A stretch of 48,788 nt of DNA from Bacillota bacterium (GTDB taxonomy: Bacteria; Bacillota; Clostridia; Christensenellales; Aristaeellaceae). The translations under genes were made by a program, and so were the position numbers. The stretch's first letter is position 1, and every line of letters starts with the position of its first letter. Under the pieces are notes generated by a model. The model saw nothing but the letters and a program-made list of their open reading frames with translations, was not told the DNA's origin and did no database searches. Shown here one piece after another: positions 1 through 6,516 of the stretch. The DNA lies in NCBI GenBank assembly GCA_023411375.1, contig JAEYOW010000032.1:1-48788 (forward strand), given 5' to 3'.

Positions 1-359
1 CTGACCAATCCAAGTCTCTTACAAGCTCTCAAGCGCTTGCGTTATTACGTCTCAGAGGATATTGCATTTTGGATGATCCTCCCGCTCCTTCTCCTGCTTA
101 ACTTTCTTACTCTTCGTTTTGGCTGCCTGCGGACAGCCTGTTTGCCTTGCTCTTCTCTACGGTGGCCGGTTCTCTATACTGTTTCAAACTTAAATCCTCC
201 TTACTTACCGTCCGATATGTTTATTATATCAATAAAATCAGAAGTGTCAATATTGATTTGATAAATATAAAAATAAAACAATAAAAACTAATTTGACAAA
301 TAAAATATCGGCAATATACCCAATACTGTTGCAAGCGAAACATTTTTCCCAATGGACTA
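1..359. other. AT-rich left edge without a convincing gene
   Basis: This stretch holds no protein I recognise. The plus strand is open from base 1 to 261 and would encode a hydrophobic, Leu-rich peptide. It lies opposite a purine-rich, ribosome-site-led minus-strand frame and looks like its shadow. From about 215 the DNA becomes very AT-rich and is probably upstream regulatory DNA for the feo operon. A decayed mobile element reaching in from the left is possible but not shown. Confidence 0.4.
107..187 (-). CDS. Possible 26-residue peptide or decayed reading frame
   Basis: A TTG codon at 187 follows a strong AAGGAGG ribosome site by 7 bases on the minus strand and opens a 26-residue charged peptide (starts MKQYREPATVEK) that stops at 107. 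A second in-frame ATG at 67, also preceded by GGAGG, gives another very short peptide. Good ribosome sites on frames that stop quickly suggest either a leader peptide or a frameshifted remnant of a longer gene. I do not recognise the family. Confidence 0.25.
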   Translation of the reverse strand: MKQYREPATVEKSKANRLSAGSQNEE

Positions 360-388
360 TTGACAGAATAAGTTAGTTATGATAAACT
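360..388 (+). promoter_or_regulatory. Putative feo operon promoter
   Basis: TTGACA at 360-365 and TAAACT at 383-388 are separated by 17 bases, a plausible sigma-A promoter. The -10 element lies inside the inverted repeat at 371-392, so a repressor bound there would block transcription. Confidence 0.5.
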
Positions 389-419
389 AACTCCGGTTAG
401 AAGGTTAACATATTCTAAC
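371..419. promoter_or_regulatory. Two inverted repeats, DtxR/IdeR-like iron operator candidates
   Basis: Two imperfect palindromes precede the first feoA. The one at 371-392 has arms AGTTAGTT and AACTAACT-like around an A/T centre. The one at 396-419 has 7-base arms GTTAGAA and TTCTAAC. Both share the TTAG...CTAA logic of DtxR/IdeR-family metal repressor boxes, and a third copy lies before feoB at 965-980. The first overlaps the -10 region, which fits repression when iron is plentiful. The regulator is not in this window. Confidence 0.5.
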
Positions 420-460
420 TATCATCTGAATCAGAAACAGAGCTTGGGGGGAGGCAGTCT

Positions 461-673
461 ATGATGCCGTTGGGAATGGCTGGCGTAGGGGATGTCAATA
501 CAATTCGCAAAATCACCGGCAGGGACGAGGTACGCCAGCATTTGGCGGAACTTGGTTTTGTGGTGGGGGAGCGGGTGACGGTGGTAAGCTCGCTAGGCGG
601 CAATCTGATTTTATCGGTCAAGGACAGCCGTGTGGCGCTGGATAAAACCATGGCTATGCGCATCATGGTCTGA
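461..673 (+). CDS. feoA: FeoA family protein (first copy)
   Basis: FeoA proteins are small cytoplasmic SH3-like proteins needed for FeoB-dependent ferrous iron uptake. This 70-residue protein shows the family pattern: a short lead-in, then a helix followed by HLAELGFVVGERVTVVSSLGGNLILSV and a C-terminal AMRIMV strand. A run of G residues (GGGGGGAGG, 446-454) lies 6 bases before the ATG at 461. It is the first gene of a feoA-feoA-feoB operon, with a second FeoA 31 bases downstream. Family assignment is confident; whether the two copies differ in role is unknown. Confidence 0.85.
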   Translation: MMPLGMAGVGDVNTIRKITGRDEVRQHLAELGFVVGERVTVVSSLGGNLILSVKDSRVALDKTMAMRIMV

Positions 674-704
674 TATCAAGCATGGAAGGGAGAAAAACAG
701 CGCA

Positions 705-926
705 ATGAGGACATTGAGGGACGTGAAAATTGGGCAGAGCGCCAAAATTCTGAGGTTGCACGGAGAAGGCGCATTGAAAAGGCGCATTATGGATATGGGC
801 CTGACCAGGGGAACCGAGGTTTATGTTCGCAAGGTCGCGCCACTGGGCGACCCCATGGAGTTGACAGTGCGCGGCTATGAGTTGTCCGTGCGCAAGGGCG
901 ACGCGGAGTTGATTGAGGTTGAATAG
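705..926 (+). CDS. feoA: FeoA family protein (second copy)
   Basis: A 73-residue FeoA-type SH3-like protein, likely acting on the cytoplasmic side of FeoB. It has the classic core with GQSAKILRLHGEGALKRRIMDMG, then TRGTEVYVRKVAPLGDPMEL and a C-terminal LSVRKGDAELIEVE strand. The ATG at 705 is preferred because the family pattern begins just after it and a GGAAGGGAG purine run lies 12 bases upstream, a little far. A longer in-frame version would overlap the first feoA in an unrelated sequence. Tandem FeoA proteins before FeoB are known in Clostridia. Confidence 0.87.
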   Translation: MRTLRDVKIGQSAKILRLHGEGALKRRIMDMGLTRGTEVYVRKVAPLGDPMELTVRGYELSVRKGDAELIEVE

Positions 927-964
927 GCGCTTGCACACATGCGGCGCTTTTCTTCCGGACGACG

Positions 965-980
965 GTTAGCATAGGCTAAT
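965..980. promoter_or_regulatory. DtxR/IdeR-like half-palindrome before feoB
   Basis: GTTAGC-ATAG-GCTAAT forms an inverted repeat with perfect 5-base core arms (TTAGC/GCTAA). It resembles metal-dependent repressor boxes and sits 28 bases before the feoB ATG. It could give feoB a separate level of iron control, or be part of an internal promoter. The binding protein is inferred. Confidence 0.45.
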
Positions 981-1008
981 TATCGAAGAAAACAAGGGAG
1001 GAACCACC

Positions 1009-3357
1009 ATGGCGATCAAAATTGCCCTCGCGGGCAATCCGAACAGCGGCAAAACCACCATGTTCAACGATTTGACGGGGTCAAACCAATACGTGGGTAA
1101 CTGGCCCGGCGTAACGGTGGAAAAGAAGGAGGGCAAGCTTAAAGGCGCGGAAAACGTGGTCGTTCAGGACCTGCCCGGCATTTACAGTCTTTCGCCCTAT
1201 ACGCTGGAGGAAGTTGTCGCGCGCGGATATCTGGTTAACGAAAAGCCCGACGCCATCCTAAACATCGTGGACGCTACGAACATTGAGCGCAACCTGTACC
1301 TGACAACACAGCTTTCGGAGCTGGGCATCCCGATAATCATTGCTCTAAACATGATAGACGTTACTCGTAAAAACGGCGATGTTATCCAACTTAACAAGCT
1401 GGGCGAAGCGCTTGGCTGTGAGGTGGTAGAAACTTCGGCGCTTAAGGGGATGGGCAGCCAGGAGGTCGCTAAAAAGGCGGCGGAGCTTGCCGGAAAGGGC
1501 AAGGGGAGCGAGCCGCCGCATGTGTTTGCGGGCAGCGTGGAACACGCGCTGGCGCACATCGAGGATCTGATTACCCACCGTGACGGGCAGGAGGGCGTAC
1601 ACCACCATCACGCGGACGGCAGCGTGCATGAGGGCGCGATCGTCGCGCCAAACCTTTCACGCTGGTATGCTATTAAGCTGTTTGAGCGCGATGAGAAGGT
1701 TGTCGCGGAGCTGAGCCTTCCCAAGGGAATTCAAAAAGTCATTGAGGAAACGATTAAGGCCTGCGAGACGGAGATGGACGACGACGCGGAATCCATCATC
1801 ACCAATCAGCGCTACGCCTATATCAACCAGCTGGTTTCCACCTGTGTGAAGAAGGGAAGGCCCAAGGGCGCCCTGACCACCTCGGATAAGATTGACCGGA
1901 TCATTACAAACCGCTGGCTGGCGCTGCCTATCTTTATCGCCATTATGTGGTTTGTATACTACGTTTCCGTGACCACCATCGGCACGATCGTGACCGACTT
2001 TACCAACGATACCTTTGTAGGCGAGTGGATTCAGACGCCCGTGATGGCTTGGCTGACGAGCATCGGCTGCGCGGAATGGCTCGTCGGGCTGATCGGAGAC
2101 GGCATTATCGGCGGCGTGGGCGCGGTGATTGGATTTGTACCGCAAATGCTGGTGCTGTTCCTGTTGCTGTCCGTTTTGGAGGACGTCGGCTATATGGCGC
2201 GCGTTGCGTTCATCATGGACCGCATCTTCCGCAAGTTCGGCCTGTCGGGCAAGAGCTTCATCCCCATGCTGATCTCATCCGGCTGCGGGGTGCCGGGCGT
2301 GATGGCCTCCCGCACTATCGAGAACGACCGTGACCGAAAAATGACCATCATGACCACCACCTTCATCCCCTGCGGTGCGAAGATGCCCATTGTGGCGCTG
2401 GTCGCGGGCGCGCTGTTTCACAACGCCGGCTGGGTCGCGACCACGGCGTACTTTATCGGCGTGGCGGCGGTTATCGTTAGCGGTATTATGCTCAAAAAGA
2501 CCAGAGCCTTTGCGGGCGACCCCGCGCCCTTTGTGATGGAGCTACCCGCCTACCACGCGCCAAGCGTTAAAAATGTGCTTCACAGCATGTGGGAGCGTGG
2601 CTTCAGCTTTATCAAGCGTGCGGGTACGGTCATTGTGGTGGCGAGCATCTTTATCTGGTTTACCTCCGGCTACGGCTGGATGCCCGCCCAGGCGGACGGG
2701 GCTGCCGGCGGCGGCACGGCGGCCGTAGAGCAAGCGGTTGATGCAAACGCGCCCCTGGTGTTTGGTGCGGTTGAAAATATGGACGACAGCATGCTTGGCA
2801 AAGCCGGTTCGTTTGTGGCGCCTGTGTTCAGCCCGCTTGGTTTTGGCAACTGGCAATCCACCGTCGCCACGGTTATGGGCTTGGTCGCCAAGGAAGAGGT
2901 CGTCGGCGTATTTGGCGTGCTGTACGGCGTAACGGACGACGAGGGCGAGGACGCTGCCGCCGCGCTTTTGGGCGAAGGCTCCGACGAGGAGATTGAGCAA
3001 GGGTTGTCGCCCATTGCCGCAGCTTTTAACGACAGCAGCAACGGCCACGGGCAGCTTGCGGCATTTGCGTTCCTGCTGTTCAACCTGCTGTGCGCGCCAT
3101 GCTTTGCGGCAATGGGCGCAATCAAGCGCGAGATGAACAGCGTGAAATGGACGTGGTTTGCCATCGGCTATCAGTGCGGTTTTGCCTATGTGGTTGCGTT
3201 TGTCGTCTACCAGCTGGGACTGCTGTTCTCAGGCGCGGGCTTTGGCATAGCGTCGGTGATTGCCATCGTGCTGTTTGGCCTGCTGGCGTATATGCTGGCG
3301 CGTAAAAATCGGTACGATGAAAATCATTTCACCAAAAGGGTAAAGGTGGAGGCGTAA
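1009..3357 (+). CDS. feoB: Ferrous iron transporter FeoB
   Basis: FeoB is the inner-membrane ferrous iron transporter with an N-terminal G protein domain. The 782-residue length is normal. The G1 motif GNPNSGKT is at residues 9-16, G3 DLPG near 55 and G4 NMID near 114. The membrane part has the two Gate domains and FeoB core (for example GYMARVAFIMDR, then SCGVPGVMASRTIEN and TTFIPCGAKMPI). An unusual His-rich segment with four consecutive His lies near residues 196-210, between G domain and membrane region, and could bind metal. An acidic loop near 640-665 splits the C-terminal Gate region. The ATG at 1009 follows GGGAGGAA by 6 bases. Confidence 0.97.
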   Translation: MAIKIALAGNPNSGKTTMFNDLTGSNQYVGNWPGVTVEKKEGKLKGAENVVVQDLPGIYSLSPYTLEEVVARGYLVNEKPDAILNIVDATNIERNLYLTTQLSELGIPIIIALNMIDVTRKNGDVIQLNKLGEALGCEVVETSALKGMGSQEVAKKAAELAGKGKGSEPPHVFAGSVEHALAHIEDLITHRDGQEGVHHHHADGSVHEGAIVAPNLSRWYAIKLFERDEKVVAELSLPKGIQKVIEETIKACETEMDDDAESIITNQRYAYINQLVSTCVKKGRPKGALTTSDKIDRIITNRWLALPIFIAIMWFVYYVSVTTIGTIVTDFTNDTFVGEWIQTPVMAWLTSIGCAEWLVGLIGDGIIGGVGAVIGFVPQMLVLFLLLSVLEDVGYMARVAFIMDRIFRKFGLSGKSFIPMLISSGCGVPGVMASRTIENDRDRKMTIMTTTFIPCGAKMPIVALVAGALFHNAGWVATTAYFIGVAAVIVSGIMLKKTRAFAGDPAPFVMELPAYHAPSVKNVLHSMWERGFSFIKRAGTVIVVASIFIWFTSGYGWMPAQADGAAGGGTAAVEQAVDANAPLVFGAVENMDDSMLGKAGSFVAPVFSPLGFGNWQSTVATVMGLVAKEEVVGVFGVLYGVTDDEGEDAAAALLGEGSDEEIEQGLSPIAAAFNDSSNGHGQLAAFAFLLFNLLCAPCFAAMGAIKREMNSVKWTWFAIGYQCGFAYVVAFVVYQLGLLFSGAGFGIASVIAIVLFGLLAYMLARKNRYDENHFTKRVKVEA

Positions 3358-3383
3358 CGCGGCCTCTGGAAAGGACGGAACAA

Positions 3384-3521
3384 ATGGCAACATGGATTGT
3401 CGGCGGAGTGGTGCTGCTGTTGGTAGCAGTCATCGTCTGGAAAATGATCAGGGATAAAAAGGCGCATAAGGGCGGCTGCGGGTGCGATTGCGCGCATTGC
3501 TCCGGCGGGTGCCACAGATAA
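3384..3521 (+). CDS. FeoB-associated Cys-rich membrane protein
   Basis: A 45-residue protein with one N-terminal membrane helix (about residues 4-20), then a basic stretch and a cysteine cluster GGCGCDCAHCSGGC at the C-terminus. This is the pattern of the small FeoB-associated Cys-rich proteins that follow feoB in many Firmicutes. It lies 26 bases after feoB with an AAGGA ribosome site 8 bases before ATG 3384. The five cysteines probably bind iron or another metal at the cytoplasmic face; the exact role is unproven. Confidence 0.85.
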   Translation: MATWIVGGVVLLLVAVIVWKMIRDKKAHKGGCGCDCAHCSGGCHR

Positions 3522-3544
3522 AGGGAGCCGGAACTGAATCCGAG

Positions 3545-3581
3545 GGGGATACGGGCTTTACATGCCCGTATCCCCGTTTTT
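3545..3581 (+). terminator. Rho-independent terminator of the feo operon
   Basis: A perfect 12-base stem (GGGGATACGGGC / GCCCGTATCCCC) with a 7-base loop is followed by GTTTTT. It sits 24 bases after the Cys-rich protein and closes the iron operon. Confidence 0.92.
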
Positions 3582-3622
3582 GCTCTTGTTCAATCAGAGA
3601 TCGAAAACGGTTTAAATCCATA

Positions 3623-3671
3623 TTGACAATCCTACCGATTGGCAGTGGAATGGAACTACCAATTCGGTAGG
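3623..3671 (+). promoter_or_regulatory. Promoter with overlapping TetR-type palindrome
   Basis: TTGACA at 3623-3628 and TGGAAT at 3646-3651 are 17 bases apart. CCTACCGATTGG at 3631-3642 and CCAATTCGGTAGG at 3659-3671 form an inverted repeat that brackets the -10 element, with one extra base in the right arm. This layout fits autorepression by the TetR protein encoded immediately downstream. Confidence 0.6.
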
Positions 3672-3677
3672 GAGAGG

Positions 3678-4262
3678 GTGAGGATCAAAACAAGAGAAAA
3701 AATGCTATGCGCCATGTTGGAACTGGCGGTTCAAAACGGGCTTGGTGCGGCTTCGCTATCGATGATCGCTGAAAAGGTGGGCATTCGGAAAGCGACTATA
3801 TATAGTCATTTTCAATCCAAAGATGAAATGATTCAATCGCTCTATGCATATCTACGGGAGAAGGTGGAGAAAAAGCCGCCGGCCGCTTTGAACTACGATG
3901 CGCGCCTTCAGGGAAAAAAGGCGAAAGCCGTGTTGACGCACGCAGTTGAAAGCTACATGGAAATGAACGCCCAAAAGGAAATGGAGGACCTTTACAAGTT
4001 CATCTATTCCGAAAGGGCGATTAACCCATCAGCGGCAATGATCATGCTTTCCGAATCCGAAACGATGCTCAGGCGAACCAGAGCGCTTTTTGAAGCGATG
4101 GAGAAAACCGAAATATTGAATTTTGAGGGCAAAGACATTGATTTGGCCGCCACGATGTTTTGCCTTACTGTACACGAGCTGATGGATATGGAGCGGGATC
4201 AGCAATTGACCGGCCAGCCGAACGACTTTGAAAGGCTCCGCGCGTTTGTGGCGGGCTTTTGA
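3678..4262 (+). CDS. TetR/AcrR family transcriptional regulator
   Basis: A 194-residue one-domain-plus-ligand-pocket repressor. The N-terminal helix-turn-helix reads AASLSMIAEKVGIRKATIYSHFQSKDEM, typical of TetR_N; the C-terminal part is unrelated to any ligand class I can name. GTG at 3678 is preferred over the earlier ATG at 3639: it follows a GGGAGAGG ribosome site, and the earlier start would lie inside the promoter palindrome. The next gene, a broken FMN-reductase, begins 62 bases downstream in the same direction and is its likely target. Confidence 0.85.
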   Translation: MRIKTREKMLCAMLELAVQNGLGAASLSMIAEKVGIRKATIYSHFQSKDEMIQSLYAYLREKVEKKPPAALNYDARLQGKKAKAVLTHAVESYMEMNAQKEMEDLYKFIYSERAINPSAAMIMLSESETMLRRTRALFEAMEKTEILNFEGKDIDLAATMFCLTVHELMDMERDQQLTGQPNDFERLRAFVAGF

Positions 4263-4324
4263 CGATTGTATGAGCCCTCCGGCGGCTCAAACGCCACTGA
4301 CTGCGCGAAAGAGGAGAAAAAGGA

Positions 4325-5031
4325 ATGAAGATTGTTTTAATTCATGGCCAAGGGCATAAGGGTATCACCTATACGGTGCCATGGACGGTGCTGGCACACC
4401 TCATGAAGGAAGGGGATGAGTTGAAGGAGGTTTTCCTGCCCCAAGATGGTCCGGGGTTTTGTATCGGCTGTAATTCATGCTTTATGAAAGGCGAGCAGCA
4501 CTGTCCGGGCGCGGACAAAGTTCAACCCATTGCGCGAGCCATGGAATGGGTGATATCATCATGCTGGATACGCCCAATTATGCGATGGACATAAGCGGGG
4601 CGATGAAGAATTTGCTGGATCACCTGGCATACCGCTGGGTAACGCACAGGCCTCATGGCAGCATGTTTGCAAAGGTGGGAATCGTCGTATCCTCTTCGGC
4701 GGGCGCTCCGCCAAACGCGGCTTTAAAGTCGCTATCCACAAAGCTGAAGTGGATGTGCGTGCCAAGGGTATACCGCTTTGCGCTTATTTCCGGCGCGTTG
4801 GGCATCAAGGACTTATCAGAGGCCAAGAAAGCGAAAATCGAAAGCAAGGCCCAAAAACTCGCCCAAAAGACGCGTAAGGCGGCGGCGCATCCGCGGGCTA
4901 GCTTGCGCACGAAGAGCGCTTTTTTGCTTTTTCGCAACATGCAGAGAAGCGCTTCCGCCTGGAATCCAACCGACCGGAACTGGTGGAAAACGCAGAACTG
5001 GCTTGAAAACACCTTCCCATGGAGGGGATAG
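4325..5031 (+). pseudogene. NADPH-dependent FMN reductase/flavodoxin-like, frameshifted
   Basis: Two overlapping frames together make one flavodoxin-like oxidoreductase. The first (from ATG 4325) encodes a strand-helix start MKIVLIHGQGHKG and the Cys-rich CIGCNSCFMKGEQHC segment typical of FMN-reductase relatives. The continuation in another frame gives GDIIMLDTPNYAMDISGAMKNLLDHLAYRW, which is the flavin-contact and dimer region. The shift falls at a GGG run (4548-4550); adding one G restores MEWGDII. So this is a one-base deletion, a sequencing error or slippage at a short G tract. The rest of the frame is intact to 5031, so decay is recent or apparent only. Confidence 0.8.
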
Positions 5032-5053
5032 ACGATTGGTGAAAGGAGGACGG

Positions 5054-5707
5054 ATGCAGATGAAAAGCCTGTTGATTTGGGGCGCGGGCGATCAGGGAAC
5101 CGTCGCGCTGGAGTGCGCTTTGGCAATGAATGTATATGAAAGCATTGACTTTTTGGGTTTGAAAGAAAAGGAGCGTCGCGATATCCCCGGATATGTGATT
5201 TACAGCGAGCGGGAAACGGTGGTTGACGAACTGCTGAAAGCATACGATGAAGTGATTGTGGCCACAGGCGATAACAATTTGAGGGAACAAAAAACCGCGC
5301 TGCTGACTTCTAGGGGGATTGTGATGCCCAACTTAATCCACCCCACGGCGGTCGTCAGCCCCTCCGCCAGGATAGCCGCGGGATGCACGGTGCTGGCAAA
5401 CGCGGTCATTCACACTAACGCCTCGGTCGGAATGGGCTGCATTGTGAACACAGCGTCAATCGTCGAGCATGACTGCGTGATCGGAGACTTTGTGAACCTC
5501 TCGCCCAAAACAGCGATGGTGGGGCACACAAAAATTGGAAACAAATCGTTTTTGGGAATCGGCTGTACAATCATCGATGCAATCACGGTTGGCAAGGAAG
5601 CGGTGATTGGGGCCGGAGCCGTCGTAATCCGCGATGTGCCGGAACATGCGGTGGTTTCCGGCGTTCCGGCAAAAGGAATCCGTTCGTCAAAAAATGAAAC
5701 GGAATGA
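5054..5707 (+). CDS. NeuD/PglD-type sugar O-acyltransferase
   Basis: A 217-residue acyltransferase of the sialic acid O-acetyltransferase NeuD family. Residues 1-90 form a Rossmann-like domain beginning KSLLIWGAGDQGTVALE; residues from about 95 form a left-handed beta helix with hexapeptide repeats (HPTAVVSPSARIAAGCTVLA, later VGKEAVIGAGAVVIRDVPEH). The motif VEHDCVIGDFVNLSP includes the likely catalytic His. The ATG at 5054 follows AAAGGAGG by 4 bases; a second ATG at 5060 is also possible. It starts 22 bases after the frameshifted reductase. The acceptor (amino sugar or lipid-linked sugar) cannot be told. Confidence 0.85.
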   Translation: MQMKSLLIWGAGDQGTVALECALAMNVYESIDFLGLKEKERRDIPGYVIYSERETVVDELLKAYDEVIVATGDNNLREQKTALLTSRGIVMPNLIHPTAVVSPSARIAAGCTVLANAVIHTNASVGMGCIVNTASIVEHDCVIGDFVNLSPKTAMVGHTKIGNKSFLGIGCTIIDAITVGKEAVIGAGAVVIRDVPEHAVVSGVPAKGIRSSKNETE

Positions 5708-5733
5708 CCTTGCGCGGTTCTATTCCCTGACGG

Positions 5734-6510
5734 TTATTCGCTTCCAATAAAGCCAAGCATTTTGAAATCACCAGGATTGTGGCGGATGATGAAGTCGATA
5801 TAGGTGGCGATCATATCCGATGTAAAAGCGTAACCCATAGGGTTTAGGTGCCCGTTGAGATAAGCGCAGTCGCGGAATCGCCGATCATAGCATGGCGCAT
5901 ATTTGCGTAAGTCAATTACATAGCTGTTGGCAAAATGGCGGCTCATTTCACGCATGAGCGCCGCATGCGCATCGGCTTTTTGCCTTTGTTCCTCCGATTG
6001 CTGGCCTTGCGGCATCGTCAGAAAGAAAAATTTGGCGGCGGGCTGTATTTCCTGATATCGTCTGACAATTTCGGCAAATTGACCGCTGAATACCGTTTGC
6101 TCCCTGCGTTTTGCGTCATTGATCGTACCAAGGGGAACATCCTTGTAAAACAGATCGTTTACACCGAGCGCCAAGACATAACCTTGGCAGGCTTTTGAGA
6201 TGTTCCAAAAGCCGTTTTGTTCAGCCCAGGTATCCAAATATTCTAAGGCCGTCATGCCGCCACGGGAGAAGTTCTGGATGCGGCTGCCCGTCATACGCCC
6301 CAGATAGGCTCCCCATGCGTGATCGTACATGTCCGTATATCTGATGTTACCATGCTCGTCTTCAGACTCAAACTCGCCGGCGGACAGGCTGTCGCCGATG
6401 ATGGCAAGGGAACGGAAAATTCTGCAAAAACCGCCGTGAGCCGCAAAACGGTCTAGCGGCTGTTCCTTGCCGTTGTAAAACAATGCTTCCGGGTCAAAGC
6501 GATTGTGCAT
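5734..6510 (-). CDS. SGNH/GDSL-type hydrolase
   Basis: A 258-residue cytoplasmic esterase-like protein. The block I motif IIGDSLSAGE puts the nucleophile at Ser41; block II may be FSRGGMTA, block III LALGVNDLFYKD, and block V GHLNPMGY supplies the catalytic His. No signal peptide is seen. It lies 6 bases after the GH36 alpha-galactosidase on the same strand, so it probably removes acyl groups, such as acetyl esters, from the sugars that enzyme handles. The substrate is inferred from context only. Confidence 0.85.
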   Translation of the reverse strand: MHNRFDPEALFYNGKEQPLDRFAAHGGFCRIFRSLAIIGDSLSAGEFESEDEHGNIRYTDMYDHAWGAYLGRMTGSRIQNFSRGGMTALEYLDTWAEQNGFWNISKACQGYVLALGVNDLFYKDVPLGTINDAKRREQTVFSGQFAEIVRRYQEIQPAAKFFFLTMPQGQQSEEQRQKADAHAALMREMSRHFANSYVIDLRKYAPCYDRRFRDCAYLNGHLNPMGYAFTSDMIATYIDFIIRHNPGDFKMLGFIGSE

Positions 6511-6516
6511 TTTGAT

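Noticed and set aside
1..261. Hydrophobic plus-strand frame at the left edge
   Set aside because: Not led by a ribosome site, no family recognised, and it is opposite a purine-rich minus-strand frame with a strong ribosome site.
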